Shown here: positions 21,087-34,246 of the stretch, one piece after another
Layout: each line of letters starts with the position of its first letter
Position numbering within the stretch: the stretch's first letter is position 1
NCBI GenBank assembly: GCA_032622095.1
Contig: CP136066.1
Span: 207,228,978-207,292,977, forward strand
DNA from: Siphonodentalium dalli
Taxonomy: Eukaryota; Mollusca; Scaphopoda; Gadilida; Siphonodentaliidae
Direction of reading: 5' to 3'
DNA length: 64,000 nt
Notes under the pieces: generated by a model
What the model was told of the DNA's origin: nothing
What the model saw: only the letters and a program-made list of their open reading frames with translations
Databases searched by the model: none
Translations under genes and position numbers: made by a program

Positions 21087-23416
21087 AGACACTTGCTATC
21101 CGATTCGATTACTGGAGTAATTTTTATCGGATCATGTTCAAATTTCATGTGCATGTTTACAATGACACACCCCTCACTTGTATAGTTTTTGGTATAGATC
21201 GATTGATCGGTTTAGAAATTATTAACACTTTGCATCCACACATGGGCATGTGCTATCCGATGCAATAACCCAAGTGTTTTTTGTCCGATTGTGTTCATAT
21301 TTGAAATGTAGGTTTATGATGACACACCCCTCACCTGTATAGTTTTTGGTATCGATCAGTTGATCGATTTAGAAAATAATTAACCCTGCGCACAAATTCT
21401 ATCTGATGCATCTAAGTCAAACAATTTGCTTATGATCTGCCTCATATTTCTTACCTAGGTCTTTGTTAGCACGTTCTTTATCTGTATGGATTTTGGTATA
21501 GTTTTGTTAACCATTTCCACTCTTGTTTTTAAATAGAATTCATCCAAGCTGTGAAGACTTAAATATTTTTCATCTGATCAGCACCAAATTTGATACATAT
21601 GATCCTCACCCCAAAAATACAAATCAAGTTCAAATTTGGGTTTGATCTGATATATTTTAACAGAGTTATGGCCATTTGTAATTCAAGTAACTGATAATGT
21701 AACTAAATAGCTGTTGTCTGCCAGTGTTGGATTTTAAGACAAGTTGTCTCACACAGTGCCTCTCTTATTAGTTTTATTTATTTTAGCTGTACACTATATT
21801 GAGTTAGATAGCCTTGGTGGGTTGCAGGTGGCTGTCAAGAATATAATTAATGGATGGGTCTCTATTCTGTTCTGTGCAATATTAAGTTAACCCATTTGTT
21901 GAAACGGGTTCATTATTAGTTAATGTACACCTACTGTATTCCAAAATTACAAATTGGAATAGTCCATTGTTTATTTGTTGGGATATTTTACAGACAGTTT
22001 TGTTTATAGACATTTTTGTTTACACTCACACTGTAACTTAGAAATAAATTAACCCACCCATTCCATAGTTCCATCATATGACATCATTGAACATTATTAA
22101 CCCTCTCCGCACATCATATGGTCTTCTGATGTTTTTCATGTGATCATTCTCCTATTCTATGTCCAGGTTGATGGTGATCCACTTTTCCCTTGCATATTTA
22201 ATGATATTCTGCTGTTTACAGACATTGTATCTTTCAAATGATCAGCTTAGAATAAAGTTAACCATAGATATACTGTATGCAATCCAATGTTACGACTCTA
22301 ATATTATCAATCTGACCATTCTCATATCTCACCTTTACTTATCTAATAATTCTGCTTTAAAATATTTTATATCCAACCATTATCAATCACATTTAATATC
22401 CAGGTCTATACACCCATCACTTGTATAAATGTTCAAGTATTGATTGGTCTCTAATTCAATGATCTCATAACTTTTTAATATGTAGCTAACACAACAATAT
22501 TATGACTCAGGTTCCAATCTAAGAAGTAGATAAATAGAGTTGTTATGTGCTTAATTTCATAACTATTATATCTTTAACAGCTATGGTGCATATGTCTGAC
22601 TGTGGTTGGGTTATTTAGCTTTATCACTCTATAATACATACATGTATCTGTGTTGGAGTTACCCACTTTTCGCTTGCATGGATTTTGCGATTAAAATTAA
22701 CCCATTCCATAAACAAATGATGTCCGATAGGCAGATATTAAATTATCCCTTTCACCTTGAACCAGGTTCAGTAAGGATTTCTATAAGCCACCAATTGACC
22801 AATATTCATCATCAGATGAAATATCTTATTTTTAAATTCACTCAATTGCATTTGGGCTGCAGAATAATAATGGTGCTGGTATTCTTGAGACTACTTATTG
22901 GTCAAATATTCTCACCGATAACTTTTATAATCTCATCCAGGTTAATCATGACACATAAATTTCTTCACCTGTATAAATTTTGGTATTGATTGAATGGTTT
23001 TGAAAATATTTACCCCATATTTAATAATATTCTGCTGTTTACAGACATTGTATCTTGAAATTTAATGCCATATCCATGGTCATATTGTGTTTATGTGAGC
23101 AAGTTGCCCAATAAGTCTGATTCCACTTGGGAACTATTAATTAATAGCAAGCTGTGAATTGTTGAAAGTCTTATACTCATGAAAAAATTGGTATACAGAT
23201 TTTGAAAATAGCTAATCACTATCGCCAAGGTATGGGTTAAACATCTGCTGATCGTGATCGGCCTCTCGTTATATATTAATTAAATGCAATGACACCCGAT
23301 GACGAAATCATTTGTGTTTATCACCGATAGTTGTGTCCCGAATCGAGATATATATTTTACAATTGAGCATAGTTCAAACAATGCTTACTATTGTGTGGTA
23401 TCATTGATTTCTTTGG
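21087..23416. other. C1D intron 4, degenerate dispersed repeat
   Basis: Loosely repeated phrases ('tgctatccgat', 'cacacccctcac', 'gtatagtttttggtat', 'cgattgatcgg') at about 21100-21400 and again in weaker form to 23200 show an old multi-copy sequence. No exon is supported; the open frames at 22159 and 22606 are low-complexity. Confidence 0.4.
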
Positions 23417-23420
23417 AATC

Positions 23421-23483
23421 AATAATGTGATACATTGATGGAAAGAGCTCTAAGAGCTCTTTCAATCAATGTATCACATTATT
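23421..23483. repeat. 30-bp-arm hairpin with 3-base loop
   Basis: The arm 23421-23450 (aataatgtgatacattgatg, then gaaagagctc) is the reverse complement of 23454-23483 with one mismatch, around the loop 'taa'. Such a tight hairpin suggests a very small palindromic insertion; possible flanking repeats (AATCAATAA) overlap the arm and are ambiguous. Confidence 0.6.
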
Positions 23484-23608
23484 ATAATCAATAAATTTGA
23501 AAAATGATCAAGGAAATATGGGTTGATACAAAAATTGGACTTGGCATTGAAAGGGTTAACTAAGATATAAGCACTTTATAATTCCTTGGTACTGATTTCC
23601 TTTTACAG

Positions 23609-23694
23609 GTGAACAATCACCACAGGTTAACCTAGAGAAGAGGAAGTCCAGTGAATCCACACCACAGAATACAAAAATGAAGAAAAAATCATGA
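23609..23694 (+). CDS. C1D: C1D exon 5 and stop
   Basis: The acceptor ccttttacag ends at 23608. Together with one base from exon 4 it encodes GEQSPQVNLEKRKSSESTPQ, then NTKMKKKS and TGA at 23692-23694. The short basic, serine-rich C-terminal tail is typical of C1D. The end of this family is variable, so the boundary rests on the splice site and phase. Confidence 0.85.
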
Positions 23695-23781
23695 TCAACG
23701 ACAAATTTCCATCATTTTATTGTGAAATTAGTTCTCTTGATGAGAAGTATTTTCAAGATTAGGAAGGGTTGGCATAATTAA

Positions 23782-24021
23782 TTAGCCCTTTCATGATGGG
23801 AGCTGCACTGGTTCAGCATTAATGATCCTGTGCCAGTGCATTTTTGTTTTGTTTTTGCGAAACCCTGTGCCAATGCATTCTATTATATATGCAAATCTCC
23901 GATAGGGAGCCTCGCATATATAAGAGAATGCACTGGCTTACAAAGTCAATGTAAATATTGAGGCCAATGTATTCTCTTATATATGCAAGGTTACAGGAAG
24001 CTCCAGTCATGGAAGGGTTAA
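23782..24021. mobile_element. TTAA MITE, family B
   Basis: It begins 'ttagccctttcatgatggga' (one base off TTAA) and ends 'catggaagggttaa'. Two palindromic cores related to family A are present, separated by 'ttacaaagtcaatgtaaatattgagg'. Other copies are at 35467, 39900, 43897, 49579 and 51920. Confidence 0.7.
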
Positions 24022-24522
24022 GACGTTACATCGTGAGAATTAGTAAATCAGCTGGTATTGTTGACCGTCCGTACTCTCCATATTGTAATGTCATTTTCTT
24101 TAAAGAGTCAGACGGCACTCGCAGCAGCTCGCAGTAGATAAATGTGAAAAATTTTAAAGGCTTTTAAAACCATCATCATTAATTAACAAAAACATGGAAA
24201 AAATACATATAGATAGACTTTGTTCTTATTATTCTTATTAATAACTCTCCAATAATGAGATTTTGCATGTCATAACTATTGTTATGTAAATATTACTGTT
24301 ACAGTTGAATAGACAACGAAAGTCCAATTAATGCTATAAGATACCAAAGTTTAATCAAAATTTGACGGTAAACATTGGAAAAGGTCAAAACGTTGAAAAA
24401 TATTCTGAAATTCATATTGAGACTAAAATAATTGAACTTTCTACATGATTAGAAATGTTTGTTGACAAATCACTAAAACAGTTTTGTTTACATAACAATG
24501 GTTTCAACAATTGAGAACTATC

Positions 24523-24528
24523 AATAAA
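24523..24528 (+). promoter_or_regulatory. Possible C1D polyadenylation signal
   Basis: The first plus-strand AATAAA I noticed after the C1D stop, about 830 bases downstream, past the family B element at 23782. Whether it is used is unknown. Confidence 0.25.
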
Positions 24529-24731
24529 TATAAGAACAGTTTATGTATTTTCCATTTTCTTCTTGGTTGTGAAGTTTTTACAGACTTTTATATTTTTAGC
24601 ACGTGAGTGCCTTACGTCCCTATAACTTGTTTTCCCAGGAGTGTCATACTACTTGTAACCCAATGTTTCCTCATGTTGTGTTTTCAGACATCGTATATTG
24701 GCCATCAGTGTGCAGGCCTGAAAATATGGTT

Positions 24732-25394
24732 CAGAATGAGGTCCCCAGAGGGTGAATTTAGTGACGCTACCCTGCACAGTGGGCTAGCATCACCAAATTA
24801 ATCCTCTGGGGACCTCATTCTGTTTAGGCCTAATCTTTTGTGGAAAGTATCGTTATTATCAAATTAATGAGTTTTTCAGTTTCTTTAGAAACATCTTTTT
24901 CTTTTTTAGTTTAGTTTCTCTATATCCCCAAATTGGCAGACCATACAGTGCATAATCGAGGTGCCCAATGGGTGCACATCACCATCTTCACCGTCTGGGA
25001 ACTTAAATCTGAGTCCAGGTCTCACATAGCAGAATAGGCCATGCTGAATGAAATCCCCAGAGGGTGAGTTTAGTGATGCTGTCCCACACAGCAGGCTATC
25101 ATAACCAAATTCACCCTCTGTGGACCTCATTCTGCCTGCTTAGTTCTCATCTTCTGCGAAGTATCTATAGTCTCAAATTAACATTGCTTTTAGTTAGTTT
25201 TTCCCTCTCTTCAGTTTCTATATCCCCTAATTTGCAGAAGATAAAATGAATACTTGAGGTGACTGATCTGATCCTAGCTCTCCCATAGCAGTTGAGGCCT
25301 AAGCAGAATGAGGCTCACAGAGGGTGAATTTGGTGATGCTAGCATGCCATGTGGGATAGCGTAACTAAATTCACCCTCTGGGAACCTCATTCTG
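24732..25394. repeat. Run of family E palindromes
   Basis: Copies at 24732-24822, about 25040-25136 and about 25300-25394 each fold from AGAATGAGG..CCCCAGAGGG to its reverse complement around a 'gctagcat' or 'gctatcat' centre. Intervening sequence such as 'gtgcacatcaccatcttcacc' is shared with copies at 30820 and 45950, so the family has a longer version. Confidence 0.7.
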
Positions 25395-25399
25395 CAAAT

Positions 25400-26220
25400 G
25401 ACAGACACACTATCTGCAGGCATATTTGCGGTTCTGTTTTTATTACAAGCATGACCATCATCTCCGTTCTGAATCTTTCGTGAATTTCCTTGTGTTTCAT
25501 TTTCATCTTGAGCCTTAAATAAAATATTGTTTGTTTCACCTCTCCCAACTGATGCATTTTTTGCTGCCAATTCAAAATATTATATTCGTCTTGTTTTACA
25601 ACATATTTTTTAACCAGCAGTCATTCCTAGGGATTGTTTTCGGAACTATTTTATCGAGGACTAGATCACGGATGCAACTAACTGTTGGATCAAAGGAATG
25701 TTGAATTACAGAATAATTAAGGGATGCATGTAGTCTTTCCTGTATGTACCTGATTAATAAGGGGAAAACATTCCAAAAATGAAATCCAATTAAATAATAC
25801 ATTGTTTTGGTTCTTGGGTAGGAAGATCATGGTTGAACTAGAAATCCACTTACTTTATAGGCTGCCAAATCACATCGCGTCATTCTTTACTCCAGTCCAC
25901 ATATTGACATAATGAATAAACACATGTATGTTTTATTGGTCAGAAAATTTAATAATATATAGACAGAACACAACACGCATCTTCATCGAAAACCTTTTAT
26001 CAAATTAGTTGCAGATGGCGCATTTATATATTTCTCGCAAAATTTAACTATGCGCTGTCCGCAACAAGTTCGATAAAAGATTCGAGATTATGATGCAAGT
26101 TGTGTTCTGTATTTATTTTTCACAGCTGTGTTAGATAAGTTTAATCCATGACAGTCACTTTCATTGATACTATAGCTACCTCTTTTGTGATTTAATTCTG
26201 ACAAATAACCAGTAATGATC
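25400..26220. other. Intergenic, no recognisable feature
   Basis: AT-rich sequence between repeat clusters downstream of C1D. A loose inverted pair 'aacacaacacgcatcttcatcgaa' / 'ttcgag..atgatgcaagttgtgttctg' spans about 25975-26110 and may be a degenerate foldback. No exon was recognised. Confidence 0.35.
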
Positions 26221-26228
26221 AGGGCTTA

Positions 26229-26408
26229 TATTCCACCGGAGGTATACAATAATATATATACAATGGCTGGGATTCCACTAGAGGTATACAATAATATATA
26301 TACAATGGCTGGGATTCCACTAGAGGTATACAATAATATATATACAATGGCTGGGATTCCACTAGAAGTATACAATAATATATATACAATGGCTGGGATT
26401 CCACTAGG
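26229..26408. repeat. 42-bp tandem repeat, ~4 copies
   Basis: A unit with 'attccactagaggtatacaa' and 'atatatatacaatggctgg' is repeated at a 42-base period, with few differences between copies. Since 42 is a multiple of three, it is open in several frames on both strands, which explains the repetitive ORFs. It ends at a poly-G run. Confidence 0.85.
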
Positions 26409-26871
26409 GGGGGGGGGGGCAACCCACCCAGAAAATAGCAGATGGGTGGGTTTGCTCAGTTGGGTAGTCCCTATACCCACTATTGTGTATACATTTAGAT
26501 TGTCCAAACAGGTTCTGCAGAAGCATGTGTTTTTCTTAGTACATGGTAACGTCAGATTTCTTGCCCCTCTGCTCTTGATAGTTTCTATTGCTGAATAAAT
26601 ACCCGCTTTCATATTTTCAGAATTGTAAACAGGGTCTCAGTGATCCAGTACTGTATTTGAATTGTAAACAGGGTCTATAAGACCCAGCACTCCATTTGTA
26701 TCTGTTGAATATATATATTTAATATATGTTTTAAGAAAATGCTGTAGACTTGATTTTTAGTTCAACTGGGACAAAGTCTCCAGCGGAGTTATAGTCATCA
26801 CTCCTCATCCGTCGTTCATCCATCCATCCTTCTGTCCATCCACTCTCCCCCAAATGTACTTATGAGGTTAA

Positions 26872-29820
26872 TTAACCCTTTCTATACTAAAGCATCATTG
26901 ATGAGTAGTTATCCCATAGGAAATGTTCAGATAATAAGTTTAACCCTTCCTATACTAAAGCATCATTGATGAGTAGTTATCCCATAGGAAATGTTCAGAT
27001 AATAAGTTTAACCCTTCCTATACTAAAGCATCATTGATGAGTAGTTATCCCATAGGAAATGTTCAGATAATAAGTTTAACCCTTTCTATACTAAAGCATC
27101 ATTGATGAGTAGTTATCCCATAGGAAATGTTCAGATAATAAGTTTAACCCTTCCTATACTAAAGCATCATTGATGAGTAGTTATCCCATAGGAAATGTTC
27201 AGATAATAAGTTTAACCCTTCCTATACTAAAGCATCATTGATGAGTAGTTATCCCATAGGAAATGTTCAGATAATAAGTTTAACCCTTTCTATACTAAAG
27301 CATCATTGATGAGTAGTTATCCCATAGGAAATGTTCAGATAATAAGTTTAACCCTTTCTATACTAATGCATCATTGATGAGTAGTTATCCCATAGGAAAT
27401 GTACAGATAATAAGTTTAACACCTTCTATACTAAAGCATCATTGATGAGTAGTTATCCCATAGGAAATGTTCAGATAATAAGTATAACCCTTTCTATACT
27501 AAAGCATCATTGATGAGTAGTTATCCCATAGGAAATGTTCAGATAATAAGTTTAACCCTTCCTATACTAAAGCATCATTGATGAGTAGTTATCCCATAGG
27601 AAATGTTCAGATAATAAGTTTAACCCTTCCTATACTAAAGCATCATTGATGAGTAGTTATCCCATAGGAAATGTTCAGATAATAAGTTTAACACCTTCTA
27701 TACTAAAGCATCATTGATGAGTAGTTATCCCATAGGAAATGTTCAGATAATAAGTTTAACACCTTCTATACTAAAGCATCATTGATGAGTAGTTATCCCA
27801 TAGGAAATGTTCAGATAATAAGTTTAACCCTTTCTATACTAAAGCATCATTGATGAATAGTTATCCCATAGGAAATGTTCAGATAATAAGTTTAACCCTT
27901 CCTATACTAAAGCATCATTGATGAATAGTTATCCCATAGGAAATGTTCAGATAATAAGTTTAACCCTTCCTATACTAAAGCATCATTGATGAGTAGTTAT
28001 CCCATAGGAAATGTTCAGATAATACGTTTAACCCTTCCTATACTAACGCATCATTGATGAGTAGTTATCCCATAGGAACTGTTCATCTAATAAGTTTAAC
28101 CCTTCCTATACTAAAGCATCATTGATGAGTAGTTATCCCATAGGAAATGTTCAGATAATACGTTTAACCCTTCCTATACTAAAGCATCATTGATGAGTAG
28201 TTATCCCATAGGAAATGTTCATCTAATAATTTTAACCCTTCCTATTCTAAAGCATCATTGATGAGTAGTTATCCCATAGGAAATGTTCAGATAATACGTT
28301 TAACCCTTCCTATACTAAAGCATCATTGATGAGTAGCTATCCCATAGGAAATGTTCATCTAATAAGTTTAACACCTTCTATACTAAAGCATCATTGATGA
28401 GTAGTTATCCCATAGGAAATGTTCAGATAATAAGTTTAACCCTTTCTATACTAAAGCATCATTGATGAGTAGTTACCCCATATGAAATGTTCAGATAATA
28501 AGTTTAACACCTTCTATACTAAAGCATCATTGATTAGTAGTTATCCCTTAGGAAATGTTCAGATAATAAGTTTAACACCTTCTATACTAAAGCATCATTG
28601 ATTAGTAGTTATCCCATAGGAAATGTTCAGATAATAAATTTAACACCTTCTATACTAAAGCATCATTGATTAGTAGTTATCCCTTAGGAAATGTTCAGAT
28701 AATAAGTTTAACACCTTCTATACTAAAGCATCATTGATGAGTAGTTACCCCATAGGAAATGCTCAGATAATAAGTTTAACCCTTTCTGTACTAAAGCATC
28801 ATTGATGAGTAGTTATCCCATAGGAAATGTTCAGGAAATACGTTTAACCCTTTCTATACTAAAACATCATTGATGAGTAGTTATCCTATAGGAAATGCTC
28901 AGATAATAAGTTTAACCCTTTCTGTACTAAAGCATCATTGATGAGTAGTTATCCCATAGGAAATGTTCAGGAAATACGTTTAACCCTTTCTATACTAAAA
29001 CATCATTGATGAGTAGTTATCCTATAGGAAATGTTCAGATAATAAGTTTAACACCTTCTATACTAAAGCAGCATTGACGAGTAGTTATCACATACCCTTT
29101 CTATATTAAATACTCATTGATGAGTAGTTATCCCAAAGGAGATGTTCAGATAATATGTTTAACCCTTTCTATACTAAAGCATCATTGATGAGTAGTTATC
29201 CTATAGGAAATGTTCAGATAATAAGTTTAACACCTTCTATACTAAAGCAGCATTGACGAGTAGTTATCCCATAGGAAATGCTCAGATAATAAGTTTAACC
29301 CTTTCTGTACTAAAGCATCATTGATGAGTAGTTATCCCATAGGAAATGTTCAGGAAATACGTTTAACCCTTTCTATACTAAAACATCATTGATGAGTAGT
29401 TATCCTATAGGAAATGCTCAGATAATAAGTTTAACCCTTTCTGTACTAAAGCATCATTGATGAGTAGTTATCCCATAGGAAATGTTCAGGAAATACGTTT
29501 AACCCTTTCTATACTAAAACATCATTGATGAGTAGTTATCCTATAGGAAATGTTCAGATAATAAGTTTAACACCTTCTATACTAAAGCAGCATTGACGAG
29601 TAGTTATCCCATACCCTTTCTATATTAAATACTCATTGATGAGTAGTTATCCCAAAGGAGATGTTCAGATAATAAGTTTAACCCTTTCTATATTAAATAC
29701 TCATTGATGAGTAGTTATCCGAAAGGAGATGTTCAGATAATAAGTTTAACCCTTTCTATACTAAAGCATCATTGATGAGTAGTTATCCCATAGGAAATGT
29801 TCAGATAATAAGTTTAACAA
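26872..29820. repeat. 68-bp satellite array built from a TTAA MITE end
   Basis: About 43 copies of a 68-base unit: 'tttaacccttcctatacta', 'aagcatcattgatgagtag', 'ttatcccataggaaatgttc', 'agataataag'. The unit equals the left end of family D elements, and the array is followed at 29821-29900 by the remaining family D interior, so this is one element whose end was amplified. Point variants (cctata, ctgtact, caggaaatac, gattagtag) fall in blocks, and a larger repeat of units recurs at 28750-29040 and 29270-29560. Confidence 0.9.
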
Positions 29821-29917
29821 ACATGGTTTGTTGAACTTATTATCTAAACAATTCCAATTAATAGGGCTCCTTCTGCACTTTTATTTATCTGTTGTCTGCT
29901 TTTATCACCTTAAATGG

Positions 29918-31200
29918 GGACTGCACACTAAATCCGGCGAATGAACTTGAGACATGGATTAGCAAAAATACACTCATGTGCTCTATGAACGATACAAACA
30001 ACATGGTAATTATAATGAAAATTAGGTTATGACTCGAGTCATAAACTCAAACCATCACACCTTGTTCCGTTGAAATCATGTGATGTACACAAAAGTGATG
30101 GAGCGGAAACGAAGGGTAGTGTCTGGTGACTTGATTGAGAGAACAACTTTGTCCTGTGACCTTCAACGATTGGAAAAAAAAGTCAGCATGCGACACATAG
30201 CCTCCTCGTTAGGAACAGAACCAATAAAGCAACGCCATGTTATGGAGTGGACACGAAGGGTGCAAGAAAATATGACTTGTGCAGATGAAATCTAAGTTTG
30301 AAAGCACCCTGAGACCTTGACAAAGCACAAATATCACGACACATTGTCACCCTTAGGTTAACCCATCATGCCTTGTTTCATTGAAATCATGTGAAGTGCA
30401 CAAAAGGTAGTGTCTGCATGGTGACTTAATTGACAGAACGTCCTTGTTCTGTGACCTTGACCTTCAACGATTGAATGAAGATACTTTCCAGAGAAGATGA
30501 GGCCCAAGCAGAATGAGAATTCACCATCTGTAAATGCGCAGCACCATATTGTCCTGGAACTCACATCCTCAACTCGAAGGTAAATGGAGACCCTGAGATA
30601 ACTTCACTGTATTGATGAGATGTGCCTTCCTAACCAGCAACATCAATTGACATTAGTTTGAGTTATCAAATTGAGGTAATTAAGAGCCATCAATTCATCC
30701 AAAAAAAAAACTCAGGACAAGACTGATTTTCACACAAGATCCTAACATTTTTTGATGAAGTCTCGCATAAGAAAGTTTGTTTTTTAGTTGAGCTACTCTA
30801 TTTCCCCAAATTGGCAGATGACAATACATAATTGAGGTGCCCAATCTGGGAACTTTGATGAGGTCATGCAGAATGAGGTCCCCAGAGGGTGAATTTGGTG
30901 ACACTAGCCCGCTGTGTGGCACCATATTTTGAGGCCTCATTCCACTGACCCTTCTCAAACCATAAACAAGTTTGATAACTCCCATTAGGGTTTTACACAA
31001 AAAACATATTTCACAAAGATGAGAACATCGTTTAATTTGGTTCTAAACAATACATATTATTAAAATCACATACCAATAAGGGACACATAACCAGTCATAT
31101 GAAGGATGGGAAGATGGAATGAAAAAGGTTTTTATAAAGATGAATTTTACCTGTATGGTATGGATGGCTTCAACCTTGAAATAGTGTGTCTGATAATTGC
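29918..31200. other. Intergenic, degenerate repeats
   Basis: It begins with a fragment of family J (29918-30060). Two related blocks, 30050-30300 and 30360-30480, share 'gttgaaatcatgtgatgtac'-like and 'gtgaccttcaacgattg' phrases. Partial family E palindromes lie at about 30500-30545 and 30860-30925. The open frame at 30080-30295 overlaps the duplicated block and is not supported as a gene. Confidence 0.4.
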
Positions 31201-31600
31201 AGAATGAGGTCCCCAGAGGGTGAATTTAGTGATGCTACCCTGCACACTGGGCTAGCATACCAAATTCACCCTCTGGGGATGTCATTCTGTTTAGGCTTCA
31301 TCTTCTGGGAGGTATATATGGTCTCAAAATAACATTGTTTTTAGTTACTATTTTCCCCTTTCGGTTCAGTTTATGTATCCCCTAAATCATAAATTGCAGA
31401 AGATAAAATGCATAATTGAGGTGACTAATGGGTGAAACATCATCAAGATCAAATTCAATCTGATCCCAGGTCTCCCATAGTAGTTGAGGCTTAAGAGGAA
31501 TGAGGTCCCCGGAGGATGAATTTGCTGATGGCAACCCGCCATGCAGGATAGCTTCACTAAATTCCCCCTCTGGGGACCTCATTCTGAAAATGTGAGACAC
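31200..31600. repeat. Two family E palindromes
   Basis: Copies at about 31200-31289 and 31497-31587, each AGAATGAGG..CCTCATTCT, the second with a divergent left arm. The sequence between them matches the linker at 25140-25300, so both are parts of one longer repeat unit. Confidence 0.65.
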
Positions 31601-31766
31601 GCTATATCCAGGCTTTTCTTTTGTTGCCAATGTGTGATATATTTTAATCTAGGATGTAGTGGATTCATGCTTGGAAACTATGAAGAAGTAGTTGATCATG
31701 ATAATGAAATAAATGAAAAGGGGTTTTTACAAGGAACTTCTCTAAAAAAAAAAAATTTGAATTTAA

Positions 31767-32668
31767 TGGTTGAAAGAGACTTCATGCAGAGATCAGTGAA
31801 ATATCTTAAATGGTAGTAAATTGTGATTTAACCCTTTACCCAAAAAACCGGCCAAATAAGGCTTCAACAGCCTAAAATATCTTCGGTCTGTCTCAATTGA
31901 ACCATACAAATATGGATATCATTGGAACCGGCTCCTTGACCACATTGTGATAGTTACAGTTATGCCCTGTGCCAATGCATTCTCTTATATATGCGAGTCG
32001 ACCATAGGTCGCCTCGCATATATAAGAGAATGCATTGGCCTAAAAAAAATCTTTTTTTAACACTTTTTACCATTTTTTCTTACATTCTTTAACAATTTTA
32101 TAATTTTTAATGTGTTAAGCCAATGCATTCTCTTATATATGCGAGGCGACCTATGGTCGACTCGCATATATAAGAGAATGCATTGGCACAGGGCCGTTCT
32201 GTTGGGTAAAGGGTTAATGGTTGAAAGAGACTTCATGCAGAGATCAGTGAAATATCTTAAATGGTAGTAAATTGTGATTTAACCCTTTACCCAACAAACC
32301 GGCCAAATAAGGCTTCAACAGCCTAAAATATCTTCGGTCTATCTCAATAGAACCATACAAATATGGATATCATTGGAACCGGCTCCTTGACCACATTGTG
32401 ATAGTTACAGTTATGCCCTGTGCCAATGCATTCTCTTATATATGCGAGTCGACCATAGGTCACCTCGCATATATAAGAGAATGCATTGGCGTAAAAAAAA
32501 TCTTTTTTTAACACTTTTTACCATTTTTTCTTACATTCTTTAACAATTTAAAAAATTTTAATGTGTTAAGCCAATGCATTCTCTTATATATGCGAGGCGA
32601 CCTATGGTCGACTCGCATATATAAGAGAATGCATTGGCACAGGGCCCTTCTGTTGGGTAAAGGGTTAA
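31767..32668. mobile_element. Two tandem copies of a 451-bp block with a family A MITE
   Basis: 31767-32217 and 32218-32668 are near-identical direct copies: 61 bases of flank ('tggttgaaagagacttcatg' onward) plus a complete 390-bp family A element (31828-32217, 32279-32668), each with both TTAA ends. The flank is duplicated with the element, so this is a segmental duplication rather than two insertions. Confidence 0.85.
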
Positions 32669-32789
32669 CACCATTTCAAGGAATCAGCACAGACATTACT
32701 TAAGAAATGAATGTAGTTTCAACGTGTATTATTGAAGGGTATTGTGCCGTCGCTGTTGGGCACAATGGGTGCTCGAACGGCGACAGCGG

Positions 32790-32962
32790 CATACCCCTCA
32801 ATAAAATACTATAAAATTTCCTCCATTTCTTATATTAATATAGAGACATACCCTTCCATAAAATACACTCAAATTATCTTCATTTCTAATATTTATATAA
32901 CGATATACCCCTCAATAAAACACACTCAAATTACCTTCATTTCTAATATTTCCATAACGACA

Positions 32963-32998
<36 letters not shown>

Positions 32999-33105
32999 AA
33001 AATACACTCAAATTACCTTAATTTCTTATATTTATATAGTGGCATACCCCTCAATAAATTACACTCAAATTACCCTCGTTGACTCAAATTACCTTCATTT
33101 CTTAT
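32790..33105. repeat. ~57-bp minisatellite interrupted by poly-C
   Basis: Units of 'aaaatacactcaaattacct', 'tcatttctaatatttatata' and 'acgacatacccctcaat' are repeated about six times. In one unit the cccc of 'ataccccc' is expanded to a 30-base C run (32966-32995). Confidence 0.75.
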
Positions 33106-34246
33106 ATTTATATTGCTTTTCCCTCATTGATTTCTATAAACTGAGCTGAATTTTTATTTGAAATCTGTCTGCAGTTTTGATATTATACCATGCTGCACTA
33201 TTAGCCCAATATTCTACCTGTGAATTATGGATCGATTAGTCTATGGCCGCTCTTACAAAACATACCCAGTTATTCTAACTACAACTTTTTGTCATCCAGG
33301 TCAACAATGTTGGCAGTTGACCAATCACCGAACAGGATTTTGTGTAACACCACACATGGACTATATAAATATTTAGAATTGAAGATATTTGATTGCTGAA
33401 AATTTATAGTTCACAATTTAAAACACAAAATCAAGATTTGTTCATAGCACCAACAAGCAAAACAGAGGGGCATGGGTGGAGCATGAACAGAGGGGCATGG
33501 GTGGAGCCTATTTCATGACTGAAATTATTTTGATGTCCCTCAACTCAGATCAAGTCTGAAAATCTGTGCCAATTTTCGCTCATGTCGAGGTTTGATCCAT
33601 ATAGTCAGATTTGTAGCTAGCCAGACCTGATGACTAATAAATACATGAAACAAACAACAAAATAATTTACTCAATAAATGGAAATGAACATCTCCTAGTT
33701 TTGCTACTTCACCTAATAATCAGTGAAATTATATTGCTTTCATAAATAAATTAACACAGAAAAATACAATGGAAATAAATGGTTCCAGGTATTTATCTTA
33801 GATGTATAACAGAGAATAGTATTATTCAATATTCACGTTTGAAGATTTACACATAACACTTCAAAACTGATGTGTGTAAACTTGTAACTGGATTTTCTGG
33901 TGACATGAATTTTAATGTTGCCAATCCTTTTTGTGGCACAAAGTTACGAGAGCATCAGACTCGAGTTGTAACTTTCAGCATAACAAACGAGTGAGATAAA
34001 GTTCAACTCATTCACATGCCTGTGCGGTTTTGTGTTTAATATACACCAAAAGTAAATATTCTTTAGTATAAATTTTTTTTTTATTTGGTTTCTATGCGCA
34101 ACACAAAACAAAATTGAATTATTGTTTCAGCACCGGTTGGGTTTTCGTGCACAACATAATTTACATACGTGTATGTCCGCATGACGTAATTTAAATCAAG
34201 CAAACTATCGTTATCACTCCAGTGCATTAAGGGTGAAATAAACACA
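33106..34246. other. Intergenic, no recognisable feature
   Basis: AT-rich sequence. A short direct repeat 'cagaggggcatgggtggagc' occurs twice at about 33463-33505. No exon, RNA gene or bounded mobile element was seen. Confidence 0.35.

Noticed and set aside
22159-22989. Two AT-rich ORFs (89 and 127 codons) in C1D intron 4
   Set aside because: Low-complexity hydrophobic translation of AT-rich sequence, no conserved motif, no acceptor or donor at plausible places.
26215-26612. Open frames on both strands with repeating Tyr-Asn-Asn-Ile-Tyr peptides, looking like a repeat protein
   Set aside because: They are the translation of a 42-bp tandem repeat, open in several frames on both strands because the period is a multiple of three; no splice sites or family features.
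26872-29820. The 68-bp array as a CRISPR-like repeat array
   Set aside because: Units are head to tail with no unique spacers, in a eukaryotic context, and derive from a transposon end.
30080-30295. 71-codon plus-strand ORF with a basic helical look
   Set aside because: It sits in a duplicated degenerate repeat block (30050-30480) and has no recognisable domain or splice context.
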